From assembly GCF_000586475.1 (NCBI RefSeq), contig NZ_BAWJ01000008.1, positions 1 through 64,000 of the forward strand: a stretch of 64,000 nucleotides of DNA. The letters are read 5' to 3'. The notes beneath the pieces were generated by a model. That model was not told where the DNA came from. It saw only the letters and a list, made by a program, of their open reading frames with translations, and ran no database searches. Positions 27,470-39,641 of the stretch are shown one piece after another (position 1 is the stretch's first letter; every line of letters begins with the position of its first letter). This stretch comes from Psychrobacter sp. JCM 18903. Its GTDB lineage: Bacteria > Pseudomonadota > Gammaproteobacteria > Pseudomonadales > Moraxellaceae. The position numbers and the translations under genes are program-made.

Positions 27470-30400
27470 ATGTCAATGATTTCCTCGCAAACCCACCTGG
27501 CCACGCCAGATGACTTTTCTGATAACTGTGGTTTTGGTTTGATCGCTCATATTGAGGGACAAGCCAGCCATGATTTGGTAAAAACTGCTATTCATAGTCT
27601 AAGCTGTATGACCCATCGCGGCGGTGTTGCTGCTGATGGTAGAACGGGTGATGGTTGTGGTCTACTACTGGCGACGCCTATTGAGTTTTTTAGAGGTATT
27701 GCTGCTGAGCAAGGGTTCGCGATTACTGACAACTTTGCCGTTGGTATGATCTTTGTCAATTTAGATGAGACAAAAGCTCGTGATAGCCAGCAAGTGCTAA
27801 GCGATGAGATTGTCGCCCAAGGATTAGAGGTTGCTGGCTGGCGTGATGTGCCGCTTGATTTGAGCATCGTCGGTGACATTGGCCGTGAGACTTTACCTGA
27901 TTTTAAGCAAGTGTTTGTCAACGCCCCCGATGATTTGGCAGCGGATGACTTTAATCGTAAACTGTTTGTCGCACGCAAAAAAGCAGAGCAGCGCTTGGCT
28001 AATGATGAGCTGTTTTATGTGTGCTCATTAAGCTGTCAGACGATTATCTATAAAGGTTTGGTGATGCCATCAGACTTGCCAGCATTTTTCTTGGATCTAC
28101 AAGATGCGCGTTTGGCATCGCATATCGTGGTATTCCATCAACGTTTCTCCACCAATACCTTGCCGCGTTGGCCTTTGGCGCAGCCGTTTCGTTATCTTGC
28201 CCACAATGGCGAGTTGAATACCATCACAGGCAATCGCAACTGGTCTGAGGCACGGACGCCAAAACTAAAATCAGACAAACTGCCCAATTTGAATGAATTG
28301 ACGCCACTGGTGAACAGTACGGGCTCTGACTCATCAAGCTTAGATAATATGCTTGAAGTCCTCATGTCAGGTGGTATGAATCTATTCCATGCGATGTCGA
28401 TTCTCGTGCCACCTGCTTGGCAGAATGTCGATAGCATGGATATGGATTTGCGCGCCTTTTATGAGTTTTATTCGCAGCACATGGAAGCGTGGGATGGTCC
28501 AGCAGGTTTGGTGATTCAAGATGGACGCTATGCGGTCTGTATGCTTGATCGTAATGGTCTACGCCCATCGCGCTGGGTGACGACCAAGAACGGCTATATC
28601 ACCGTTGCCTCTGAAGTTGGTGTGTGGGATTACTCGCCAAAAGATGTATTGGCAAAAGGACGCGTTGGCCCTGGTCAAATGCTCGTTATTGATACTTTAA
28701 CGGGTCAAATTTTAGATACTAAAGCGATTGCGACGTTACTGAAAAAAGCCCATCCGTACCGTAAATGGCTGCGTGAAGAAGCAACCCGTATCCGTGATGA
28801 TGAGCGTTTAGAGGAAGAGTTAGCAGCGCAAACATGTCGTGGTAATGAGCTAAAAACACTGCAAAAAATGTATCACATCACCAATGAAGAGCGTACTGAA
28901 ATTATCCGCCCCAACGCCGAAAATGGTCAAGAGCCAGTCGGTTCAATGGGTGATGATACGCCCATGGCAGTGTTGTCGCAGCAAATCCGCCATGTCGGTG
29001 ATTTCTTCCGTCAGCAGTTTGCACAGGTGACCAATCCACCGATTGATCCATTGCGTGAATCTATCGTGATGTCATTGCAGACCTGCCTCGGTGCTGAAAC
29101 TAACGTGTTTGCGCCATCAGCGCGAGATGCACACCGTATTATCTTATCGTCGCCTGTACTGTCAGCCAGCAAGATGCAGCAGCTTGAGACCTTGGGTGAT
29201 CCAGCCTTTAAAATGGCGCGTATTGATTTAAACTATGATCGCACCCTTAAGTTATCAGAAGCCATCATGGCTATCTGCGAGCAAGTAGCTAACAGCATCC
29301 GAGCTGGTCACACTTTGATTGTGTTGTCTGATAAAGACATCGATGCCGATAAAGTACCAGCCAATGCCATCATGGTAACGGGTGCGGTGCATCATTATTT
29401 GATTGGTCAAGGTATTCGTACTGATGCTAATTTAATCATTGAGACTGGTTTGGCGCGCGACTCGCATCAAGTGGCAGTATTGATTGGTTTTGGTGCGACC
29501 TGCGTTTATCCTTATTTAGCTTATGATGTTATTGATGATTTAGTAGCGACTGGCGAGCTACTTGGTGATCCGATTCAAGCGCGGGTTAATTTCCGTAAAG
29601 GCTTGGATAAAGGCTTGCTAAAAATCTTATCAAAAATGGGCATCTCGACCATTGTCTCTTATCGCGGCGCGCAGTTATTTGAAGCAGTGGGTCTCTCTGA
29701 AGAGGTGGTGAGCCTGTGTTTCAAAGGTGTACAGAGTCGTATTAAAGGTGCGACCTTTGCTGACTTAGCTGCCGATCAAGCACAGCTAGCGGCGAATGCT
29801 TTCAAGCGCCGCGCGCCACTCGATCAAGGTGGCTTACTGAAGTTTGTCTTCAACAAAGAATATCATGCCTTTAACCCAGACGTGATTAATAGCCTGCATA
29901 CAGCTGTACGCACGGGTGATTACGACAATTATCGTAATTATGCCAACTTAGTGAATAGCCGTCCTGTGGCGACCTTGCGTGATTTATTGCAATTAAAAAC
30001 AGATAACTCTATCGATGTGAATGACGTAGAGGATATCTCAGCTATTCTGACGCGCTTTGACTCGGCAGGCATGTCGTTAGGAGCATTGTCACCGGAAGCC
30101 CATGAAGCGATTGCCATGGCGATGAATACCATCGGTGGACGTTCAAACTCTGGTGAGGGCGGCGAAGATCCAGTACGTTATGGCACGCTGCGCAACTCAA
30201 AGATCAAACAAATTGCCTCGGGTCGTTTTGGCGTCACCCCAGCGTATTTGCGTTCAGCAGAAGTGATGCAAATCAAGGTTGCACAGGGTGCCAAGCCGGG
30301 TGAGGGAGGTCAGCTGCCGGGTGGTAAGGTCAATGCTCTGATTGCGCGCTTACGTTATTCTGTACCGGGTGTGACGTTGATTTCACCGCCACCGCATCAT

Positions 30401-31932
30401 GATATCTATTCTATCGAAGATTTAGCACAGCTGATTTTTGACTTAAAACAAGTCAATCCAGATGCCTTGGTATCGGTGAAACTGGTCTCACGTCCGGGCG
30501 TTGGTACTATCGCGACTGGTGTGGCAAAAGCCTATGCCGATTTAATCACCATTTCAGGCTATGATGGCGGCACCGCAGCCTCTCCGCTATCGTCTATCCA
30601 TCATGCAGGGTCACCATGGGAGCTAGGACTGGCTGAGACCCACCAATCACTACGAGTAAATGGCTTGCGTCATAAAGTTCGTATTCAAACTGATGGTGGT
30701 CTAAAGACAGGACTTGATGTGGTAAAAGCCGCTATCCTTGGGGCAGAAAGCTTTGGCTTTGGTACCACGCCGATGATAGCCGTTGGTTGTAAATACCTAC
30801 GCATTTGCCATCTTAATAATTGCCCGACTGGGGTTGCGACGCAAAAAGCCAGGCTACGTGACGAGCATTTCATTGGTGAAGCAGAGATGCTCATTAACTT
30901 CTTTAAATTTGTAGCAACTGAAACGCGCGAATGGCTTGCCGCCCTTGGTGTGCGTAGTATGGAAGAGTTGGTTGGACGCACTGACTTGCTTGAAGTATTA
31001 GAAGGTAACACGGATAAACAGCGTCATTTGGATTTAACGCCATTATTATTTAGCCATCCGGCCAGTAGTGGTAAAGCCCAAACCTGTCAGGTTGAGCGTA
31101 ATGAGCCATTTGATAAAGGCTTACTCGCTGAACAGATGATTAGTGATATGCTGCTCAATATTCGTCAAGGTAATGGCGGCGATTATAGCTATTATGTCGG
31201 TAACTGTGATCGTTCTATCGGCGCGCGTATCTCTGGTGAGATTGCGCAAGTATGGGGCAACCTTGGCATGAGTGATATGCCAATTAAGCTGCATCTGACT
31301 GGTACTGCTGGCAGAGTTTAGGCGTCTGGAATGCAGGTGGTCTAAATATTGAGCTAGAAGGCGATGCCAATGATTATGTCGGCAAAGGCATGGCTGGCGG
31401 TGAGATTGTTATTTATCCACCAAAAGACTCAAGCTTTACGGCGCAAGAGACCGCCATCATTGGTAATACCTGCTTATATGGCGCAACGGGCGGCAAACTA
31501 TATGCAGCTGGTACCGCTGGCGAGCGCTTTGGAGTACGTAACTCTGGCGCGCAAGCAGTCATCGAAGGCACAGGTGATCATTGCTGTGAATATATGACAG
31601 GCGGTATTGTCACTATTCTTGGGCGTACGGGTCTCAACTTTGGGGCAGGTATGACAGGGGGTTTTGCTTATGTGCTCGATATGGAAGGGGACTTCTTTGA
31701 CCGTTGCAATCATGAGCTGATCGATCTTAATCGTATCTCAAGTGAGCAAACCGAAGAGCATCGTATTCATTTGCAGCAAGTGATTGAAGCGCATGTTAAT
31801 AAAACAGGCAGCGCGTGGGGTCAGACGATATTGGCTGACTTTGAGCACTATGTTCGTAAGTTTTATTTGGTGAAGCCTAAAGCGGCAAACATTGCGAGCC
31901 TTCTCAAGACCACCATGGCTGACCCACAGTAG
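27470..31932 (+). CDS. gltB: Glutamate synthase (NADPH) large subunit (one frame break)
   Basis: GltB transfers the glutamine amide to 2-oxoglutarate. I chose ATG 27470 ([16 protein letters not shown]) because AAAAGGA lies six bases upstream and it places the catalytic Cys20 ([10 protein letters not shown]) after a short propeptide that is removed in this family. The glutaminase domain is followed by the central domain, the FMN/synthase domain ([28 protein letters not shown]) and Fe-S cysteines in [19 protein letters not shown]. One missing C near 31312 (GGC(C)AGAGT) breaks the frame. It resumes [16 protein letters not shown] through the C-terminal GXGXG-type beta-helix. Repaired length is about 1487 residues. 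Confidence 0.96.
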
Positions 31933-32112
31933 CTTTGCTTGGATTATCCAATGTTCCGCTTTTAAAAGCCTTTTAACTCAGAGGTTTTCAGCAGGTAAGT
32001 GACGGTCACGATATAAATCTCTTAATTTTGCGATAAATGAGACATCGTTGACTGTCACCGCCCACTTTAAAAAAGCTTGATATAAAAAGCCTCATATTAA
32101 AGAGACAATACC

Positions 32113-33532
<1,420 letters not shown>

Positions 33533-33577
33533 TGGGTTTGGTTTACATCCAATTATTGATAGCTCTATTTAGATCTC

Positions 33578-33618
33578 AAACGTCTTTTACCTTTTAACAG
33601 GTAAGAGACGTTTTTTTT
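33578..33618 (+). terminator. Terminator after gltD
   Basis: AACGTCTTTTACC pairs with GGTAAGAGACGTT around TTTTAACA and runs into eight T. A diverged copy of the same hairpin lies at 35043-35083, before the second FUSC gene. Confidence 0.9.
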
Positions 33619-33694
33619 GATATCAGCAGTACATGATGGTTCGATATTACTTTTCATGGACTATATATTCTTCAATTAATAAGAGTGCTTGTGC

Positions 33695-34930
33695 GTGAAA
33701 CCAAAAATTTGGCAACGATTTACTGCACCATTCATTGAACCTTATGCGCGCTATCAGCACGCTGATATCTTGCACGCCATACGTATCGGTGCAGCCATCG
33801 TACTTGCGCTGTTAGCCAATCAAATAAGCCGTTTTCCACATGGGGAATGGACGACGATTACCGTCTTTATTATTTTGGGATTGCTACAGTATCAAGGCGC
33901 TATTTATACCAAAGCCAAAGAGCGAGTACTAGGCACGGTTTTGGGTATTGTCGTGGCATTTGCAATCTTATGGTTCAATAAAGGGACGGGTGCTTGGTTA
34001 GGGATAGAATACCTGCTTATTGGTATAATTAGTGGGATTATTGGTTATTTTTCGGTCAGGCGGCTAGGGTATACTGGATTACTCACTGGCATTACTATGC
34101 TGATGATCGTTTCTAATTTGAATCAAGTTAATATGGCGCAAGATGGTGTCTATCGTGCACTCAATATCTTAATCGGTACAGGTATTGCGGTCATGGTGAC
34201 AGTGGTCTTACCTCTAAAGTCGACGTTGATGTGGCGATTTTTATTGGCAAATAATTTAGAAGCCTGTAGTACGCTTTATGCTGGTGTCGGGCATCATATC
34301 GATGCTGAAATAGTGGCTCCCAAGTCGCTTGTCTATACTAGGGCGATAAGCTCAGCTAGCCCAAACGATCCCAAAAATAGTGCTACTACAGATATGCCTG
34401 TTAATAAAGCGTTGATAAAATCGCTGCAGCAAATAAACAAGCGATTACTCGCAGTACGTCCACATATCGCTGCAACAGCAAGCGAGTCCGGCATTCATAA
34501 AGAGACGATAGAAACGATTCAGCGTACCCATCGCAATATCATCGGTACCATCGATTTGTTACTCAGTGCAGCACCGCGTTTGGCGAATATCGATATCGAT
34601 GATGATAATCATACGCTACTGATTCACTATCAACACGAGCTCACCCAAGCCATGCAGCATATCGCGGCAGTATTACGTAGTCCAGGCGATCAGACTTTTC
34701 GACCTATTACGCGTATTGCGCTATCAGAATATCCTAGCGTACAGTATGCAACGTTTGAGTGGCAAGGATATTTTTGGTTGACGCAAACGTTGCAAGCACA
34801 ACTGCAACAGTTAAGTGATCTGCTACAAACGACCAAACCGCAGTGGTATGCCGCTTCTGGTCTGCGCTATCAAAGGCGTGAGCAGCGTAGAATGAAAGAG
34901 CAGGGTGGCGAGTCCGATTTGCACTTGTAA
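33695..34930 (+). CDS. FUSC-family inner-membrane protein, copy 1
   Basis: A putative transporter-like membrane protein of the FUSC (fusaric acid resistance/aromatic exporter) superfamily. The N-terminal half (about residues 25-175) holds about six hydrophobic helices with the family-like blocks HGEWTTITVFIILGLLQYQG and YTKAKERVLGTVLGIVVA. The C-terminal half is a soluble helical domain (RPHIAATASESGI, QRTHRNIIGTIDLLLSAA). I chose GTG 33695 (MKPKIWQRFTAPF) because AAGAG is nine bases upstream and the tandem paralogue has the matching GTG. Both then have 411 residues. A TTG at 33689 is the alternative. Substrate unknown. Confidence 0.85.
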   Translation: MKPKIWQRFTAPFIEPYARYQHADILHAIRIGAAIVLALLANQISRFPHGEWTTITVFIILGLLQYQGAIYTKAKERVLGTVLGIVVAFAILWFNKGTGAWLGIEYLLIGIISGIIGYFSVRRLGYTGLLTGITMLMIVSNLNQVNMAQDGVYRALNILIGTGIAVMVTVVLPLKSTLMWRFLLANNLEACSTLYAGVGHHIDAEIVAPKSLVYTRAISSASPNDPKNSATTDMPVNKALIKSLQQINKRLLAVRPHIAATASESGIHKETIETIQRTHRNIIGTIDLLLSAAPRLANIDIDDDNHTLLIHYQHELTQAMQHIAAVLRSPGDQTFRPITRIALSEYPSVQYATFEWQGYFWLTQTLQAQLQQLSDLLQTTKPQWYAASGLRYQRREQRRMKEQGGESDLHL

Positions 34931-35042
34931 ATATAGGAGATGCTGGCAAGTATTTGTCAGCACCTTTCAGCGTTACCAATAGCCAAATGCGATGTTGTTA
35001 GGGTGTTTTTTTGTCGTTATGTGCTAGCATGTTTTGACCTTC

Positions 35043-35083
35043 AGCGTCTTTTATCTTTTAATAGGTAAAAGGCGTTATTTTTT
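35043..35083 (+). terminator. Terminator between the FUSC paralogues
   Basis: CGTCTTTTATC (35045-35055) pairs with GGTAAAAGGCG (35064-35074) with two wobbles, followed by TTATTTTTT. It is recognisably homologous to the hairpin after gltD (33578-33618), including the TTTTAA-A loop, which suggests it was copied with the FUSC gene. Confidence 0.8.
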
Positions 35084-35186
35084 GATCATGACTTTATCAT
35101 CGCTTTATCATCGATTTATCAATAGTTAAGCCAGTAGCTACAATTTAACCGATTTTTTCTTCCTTCACTTATAAGAGATGCCCTGC

Positions 35187-36422
35187 GTGAAACCGACTTT
35201 TTGGCAACGATTTACCGCCCCGTTTGTAGAGCCTTATGCCCGTTATCAGCATGCAGATGTTTTGCATGCCATACGTTTGGGTCTGGCTGTACTTATTGCG
35301 CTCTTGTTAAATGAGTTTACGCACTTGCCGCATGGTGAGTGGACGACCATTACCGTGTTTGTGATTTTGGGTTTGTTACAATATCAAGGGGCGATTTATA
35401 CCAAGGCTAAAGAGCGGATATTGGGTACTTTGCTTGGGGTGGTGGTTGGGCTTAGCTTCTTATGGCTGATTAAAGATATCGGTGGCTGGCTGTGGTTGTA
35501 TTATGGGCTGATTGGCATTATCAGTGGCATTATTGGTTATGTGGCAGTCAAGCAATTGGGCTATATCGGTCTGCTGACAGGTATTACCATGCTGATGATT
35601 GTGTCGAGTCCTGACCACAGCAATATTGCCCAAGATGGCTTATATCGCGCGTTCAATATTTTGCTTGGTGCAGGAGTAGCGGTGGCCGCAACGTTAATTT
35701 TACCGTTGAAGTCGACGTTGATGTGGCGGTTTTTATTGGCCAGTAATCTTGAAACCTGCAGCAATTTGTATGCAGGGGTGGGCAATCATATTGATGCGGA
35801 CGTCTTAGTGCCCAAGCCGTTTAAATATAGTAAGGCGACCAGTTCGGCCAGTATTATTTATCCATCGAACAGTTCTATACCAGATACACCAGTCAATAAA
35901 TCTTTGGTGAAAGCATTACAAAAAATTAATAAGCGTTTGCTTGCTGTGCGTCCGCATATCGCAGCGACAGCAAGTGAATCGGGTATTGAAAAGGAAACAC
36001 TAGAGACTATTCAGCGTACCCATCGTAATATTATTGGTACGATTGATTTATTGTTAAGTGCGGCACCGCGTTTGGCTAATATTGAGATTGATGATGAAAA
36101 CCATATTTTGCTTATTCATTATCAGCACGAATTGACGCAAGCGATGCAGCATATGGCGGCGGTATTACGTAGTCCAAATGATGAAGTATTTCGACCGATT
36201 ACGCGTATCGCGGTATCAGAATATCCAAGTGTAGAAAACTTAGGCTTTGAGTGGCAAGGCTATTTTTGGCTCACCCAAACGCTGCAAGTACAGTTGCAGC
36301 GACTTAGTGATTTATTGCAAACGACTAAGCCAAAATGGTTTGCCGCCTCCGGTCTGCGCTATCAACGCCGCGAGCAGCGCCGTATCGAGCATAAAGGTAG
36401 TGAAACCGATTTGCACTTATAA
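35187..36422 (+). CDS. FUSC-family inner-membrane protein, copy 2
   Basis: Paralogue of the preceding gene with the same length (411 residues from GTG 35187) and topology. Long stretches are shared, for example PHGEWTTITVF, YQGAIYTKAKER, LLTGITMLMIVS and IQRTHRNIIGTIDLLLSA, and differences cluster in the first hydrophobic helices and the central linker (residues about 205-230). The family is known for efflux of aromatic or organic acids, but no substrate can be read from the sequence. An ATG at 35178 is in frame but lies only a base or so from the AAGAG ribosome site. The two copies are separated by a terminator, so they are probably expressed separately. Confidence 0.85.
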   Translation: MKPTFWQRFTAPFVEPYARYQHADVLHAIRLGLAVLIALLLNEFTHLPHGEWTTITVFVILGLLQYQGAIYTKAKERILGTLLGVVVGLSFLWLIKDIGGWLWLYYGLIGIISGIIGYVAVKQLGYIGLLTGITMLMIVSSPDHSNIAQDGLYRAFNILLGAGVAVAATLILPLKSTLMWRFLLASNLETCSNLYAGVGNHIDADVLVPKPFKYSKATSSASIIYPSNSSIPDTPVNKSLVKALQKINKRLLAVRPHIAATASESGIEKETLETIQRTHRNIIGTIDLLLSAAPRLANIEIDDENHILLIHYQHELTQAMQHMAAVLRSPNDEVFRPITRIAVSEYPSVENLGFEWQGYFWLTQTLQVQLQRLSDLLQTTKPKWFAASGLRYQRREQRRIEHKGSETDLHL

Positions 36423-36562
36423 AGATAGTGAATCCTATATAAATCAGATACGGTGTCAGGTTCACTTAGTCTACTATTGGTAGTACTTTCGCTCGCCTTC
36501 CTTGTATCCAAATTATATTGAACCGACTATAAAAGCTAAATAAAAGCCAATAAAGAATAAAT

Positions 36563-36596
36563 AAAAAACGCTGACTTTATTAAGTTAGCGTTTTTT
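36563..36596. terminator. Bidirectional terminator between FUSC copy 2 and potD
   Basis: AAAAAACGCTGACTT pairs with AAGTTAGCGTTTTTT around TATT. A and T runs flank both sides. It serves the plus-strand FUSC gene and the minus-strand potD, which converge here. Confidence 0.88.
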
Positions 36597-36648
36597 GCGG
36601 TAACAGTTATTAAAAAAGCTATAAAAAATAGCTATCAACAAACAGTGA

Positions 36649-37769
36649 TTAACGACCAGTTTTAGCTTATCCCAATACTGCTGATAGACTTGCAATGCTT
36701 CGTCGCCCACATCTTCTTGGAACTCCGCTTTTGCCAGTACGTCTTTGCTCGGATAGATGGTTGGATTGTTTCTCACCTCTTCTGGCATCATCTCACGCGC
36801 AGCCATATTGGGTGACGCATAACCAATCTCTTCGCTGACGATTTTAGAGTTCTCAGGACGCAGCAAGTAGTCAATAAACTTGTGGGCTGCATCGACTTGT
36901 TTGGCGTTTTTCGGAATCACAAAATTATCCATCCACAAGATAGCGCCCTCAGTTGGATATTTATAAACCAAGCTGGTCAAGCCTTCGTTATTGGCGATAA
37001 TTGCCTCGCCATTCCAACTCATACCAACCGTGGTTTCGCCTTCCATATAAGGCATACGCGAGGCATCCGAGTTAAAGGTCTTCACATTTGGCATCAAGGT
37101 CGTGAGCTTCTCATAAGCGGCTTTGATTTCATCAGGATTTTTACTATTACCTGAATGCCCAAGGGTCAATAGCGCCATGCCAAACACTTCGCGCATATCG
37201 TTCATCAGCATCACTTGCCCTTTATACTCAGGACGCCATAAATCGTTCCAGCTATTTACGGTTGCAGGATCGACCTTGTCACCATTAATGGCAAGACCGG
37301 TGCTGCCCCACATATAAGGAATCGAATATTTGTTTTCTGGATCAACCTTGGTATTGGTAAATGAGGTATCGAGATTCTTAAAATTGCTCAATTTGGATTT
37401 ATCGAGCTCTTGTAGCAGCCCTTCTTTGGCCATTTTTTCGACATAATAGGTCGATGGGATGGCTAAGTCATATTGGCTAGAGTCATCGAGCAATTTAAGC
37501 TTGGCATACATGGCTTCATTAGAATCGAAGGTAGTGTAATTGACCCGAATGCCTGTCTCCTCAGTAAAGCCATCGAGAATCTCTTGCGGCATATATTCCG
37601 ACCAGTTATACAAATTAAGCGTTTCAGCACTCGCTGCTGTACCATCAGCCGCCATATTGTCTGACTTACTACAGCTAGCAAGTGCTAGCCCAACAGCCAC
37701 GGCTAATAGTGCTTTTGGTAGTATACGAGCGCTACGAGCAATGTTGTGGGGCGATGATAAATGAGTCAA
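36649..37769 (-). CDS. potD: Spermidine/putrescine-binding lipoprotein, PotD-like (C-terminal frame break)
   Basis: A substrate-binding protein of a polyamine ABC transporter. TTG 37769 follows AGGAG by seven bases, and no ATG is available. The type II signal peptide ends in LASC with Cys33 as the lipid anchor. Family blocks are LYNWSEYMPQEIL, DLAIPSTYYVEKM, IPYMWGSTGLAINGD, WNDLWRPEYKGQV, MPYMEGETTVGMSWNG and SEEIGYASPNMAARE. The annotated-looking tail beyond YWDKLK is false: one A lost from AAAAA near 36662 hides the normal ending KTGR-stop (TAA at 36649-36651). The transporter ATPase and permease genes are not adjacent. Confidence 0.9.
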
Positions 37770-38173
37770 AATATCTCTCCTAAATAAGAATGATGCAAAT
37801 GAGTAAAAAGTTAAATAATAGATAATGGAAGCTAAGGGCTGAATACTAATTGCTGAATATAAGGTATCGAGCCAGTTGTGAAACTATTATGGCTATGATT
37901 GTTAAGAATTTAAAGGGCAAGAAAGAAGTTCGTTTTTCATAATATTGTTAAAAGTGGCGCTGATAACTGGCTGAAGAATCTATAAAATCACAAATATGAG
38001 ATTTACTGCTAAATTTGAGTAAGATAATAAGCGTAAATAATCATGCTATGATGAGAGCTGCTTTACCCTTAAGTCATGAGTTTACAACGTGGTTTTTATA
38101 AGATGCAAAGAGTACCGATAAAATAAAAATAATCTAATGTTAATTAAATGGTTTGAATTAAAAGAGGCAAAAG
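37770..38173. other. 404-base gene-free region
   Basis: Divergent intergenic region between potD (minus) and a small membrane-protein gene (plus). It is AT-rich, with no coding frame, strong promoter or repeat that I can support. Promoters for both genes are expected here. Confidence 0.4.
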
Positions 38174-38436
38174 ATGAATAATCGTAAACGTGCTGGACTG
38201 ATTACAGCTGTGCTTGGCATAATTGCTTTATGATCATGTTTAACGCTGGCTCGCCGACACCTATCGTTAATTGGCCGGTTGAGACGTACATGGGTTTGGC
38301 ATTTACGATTGGCTGGCTGAGTAATGTGCCTGTTTGGTTGGCCTATGTGCTGGCAGCGGTGGTGCTTATTTTGATTGTGGTCGGATTTTATAAAATCGGT
38401 AGTTGGGTTTATAGTTTAATGACGAAGCGTGGTTAG
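38174..38436 (+). CDS. Small two-helix membrane protein (one frame break)
   Basis: ATG 38174 gives MNNRKRAGLITAVLGIIAL, then one missing T near 38231 (TTA(T)TG ATC ATG) breaks the frame. The rest reads LIMFNAGSPTPIVNWPVETY and onward to TAG 38434-38436. The reconstructed 87-residue protein has a hydrophobic N-terminal helix (about 8-24), a periplasmic loop, a second weakly hydrophobic part and a strong C-terminal helix (VWLAYVLAAVVLILIVVGF) ending in a basic tail (MTKRG). I do not recognise the family, and function is unknown. The continuous hydrophobic pattern across the break supports the repair. Confidence 0.65.
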
Positions 38437-38441
38437 ATTTA

Positions 38442-38484
38442 TCTAGGACGTGTCCTTATTTTAAAAATGAGGATACGTCCTAGA
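38442..38484. repeat. Nineteen-bp near-perfect hairpin between convergent genes
   Basis: TCTAGGACGTGTCCTTATT pairs with AATGAGGATACGTCCTAGA with only two G-T wobbles around a five-base loop. It lies between a plus-strand and a minus-strand gene and lacks a long T-run. The arm resembles the hairpin at 24155-24198. Confidence 0.7.
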
Positions 38485-38511
38485 GAAGTAGCAATTTGCA
38501 AAGTCTGATTA

Positions 38512-39341
38512 TTAAGACGCAATATGAAACTGCTCAAGCACCGATTGAATACCGCGCTCCTCAATCGTACCCGTAACAAAGTCTGCACGCGCAATCAATT
38601 CTTGCTTTGCATCGCCCATTGCCACCGCATAGCCGACCAAGTCAAACATCTCTAAATCATTCATCCCATCACCAAACGCCATACACTCACTGGCATCTAC
38701 CTATAGTATTGACAGACGTCTTTAATGCCTCGCGCCTTGGATGCCTCTATCGGTAAGATATCTGCGCCGATATGATGCCAATGGACGAGCTTTAAATCGT
38801 ACTGGGCAAAATCGACGTCCTGCATTTTCTCTTGTTGATTGTTAAAAAATACTGAGCATTGATAGACGGTATTTCCTTTATGATATTCAGGTTCAACGAT
38901 AGAGTTTGGCGTGATGGCATTAAACTCGCGCAAGCGCTCATTTTCACCTGACCATGCGATATGGGTGGCAGAGTCAAACTTATGAACCAACTCGCTCTGC
39001 TGGCACAGACGCACGATGGTATCCGTTTGCTCAGCGGACAACGGATAGTGGCTAATCCGACCCTTTTTATCAAAACTATACTGTCCATTCATACAAATAA
39101 TCGCATCTAAGACATCAGATTCGAGCAAGGCTAAAATATCTGCTGGCAATATGGCTTTGGAGCGTCCCGTTGAAATCACCAGCTTAATATCAGTACCTGC
39201 AAGCTGCTCAAGGGTCGCTTTGTTGTGTTCGGCGATGATGCCATTGCGGCTCAAGGTATCATCGATGTCAAAAAAGATGATCTTGGGTGTCGGAGTGTTG
39301 ATAGTCATACTTTCTTTGGCGATTTTGTCTTCGATAAACAT
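38512..39341 (-). CDS. Cof-type HAD hydrolase (one frame break)
   Basis: A haloacid dehalogenase-superfamily phosphatase of the Cof/IIB type. HAD motif I is IIFFDIDDTLS, motif II lies in VISTGRS, and the cap domain follows. The motif III lysine lies in IEASKARGI. A missing base near 38702 (AGG(G)TAGATG) breaks the frame after CQYY. It resumes VDASECMAFGDGMNDLEMF (motif IV) and ends at FHIAS, with its stop at 38512-38514. Repaired length is about 276 residues from ATG 39341 (MFIEDKIAKES, with AGGAT upstream). A shorter start at 39308 (MTINTPTPK) is equally plausible. Substrate unknown, typically sugar phosphates or FMN-like. Confidence 0.85.
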
Positions 39342-39641
39342 GATGATCCTATTGTTTTTTAGTCGTTTCAATACCAATGATTTAGATACTACTACAACAC
39401 ACCCAAAGAGATAAATACCTATAGAGTAACCTGCGATGATGCAAATTTGGCTACTGCTGCGGTATTCGCTTTGCTGGCTGTACGATTTATTAATGCTTAT
39501 TCAAAAGGTTAACAAAAACCCTAAACGATATAATTAACTTAATAGTGGCTATTTATTATAAGGTTAAGATTAACGATCAATATCAGTTAACAAAATGATG
39601 AACGGTTTTTATCAGTGTATCCGCTACCTAAAGGAGCTAGT

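Noticed and set aside
36585..36648. C-terminal hydrophobic extension of the PotD-like protein
   Set aside because: It reads through the intergenic region into the terminator. Restoring one A gives the family ending KTGR and a stop.
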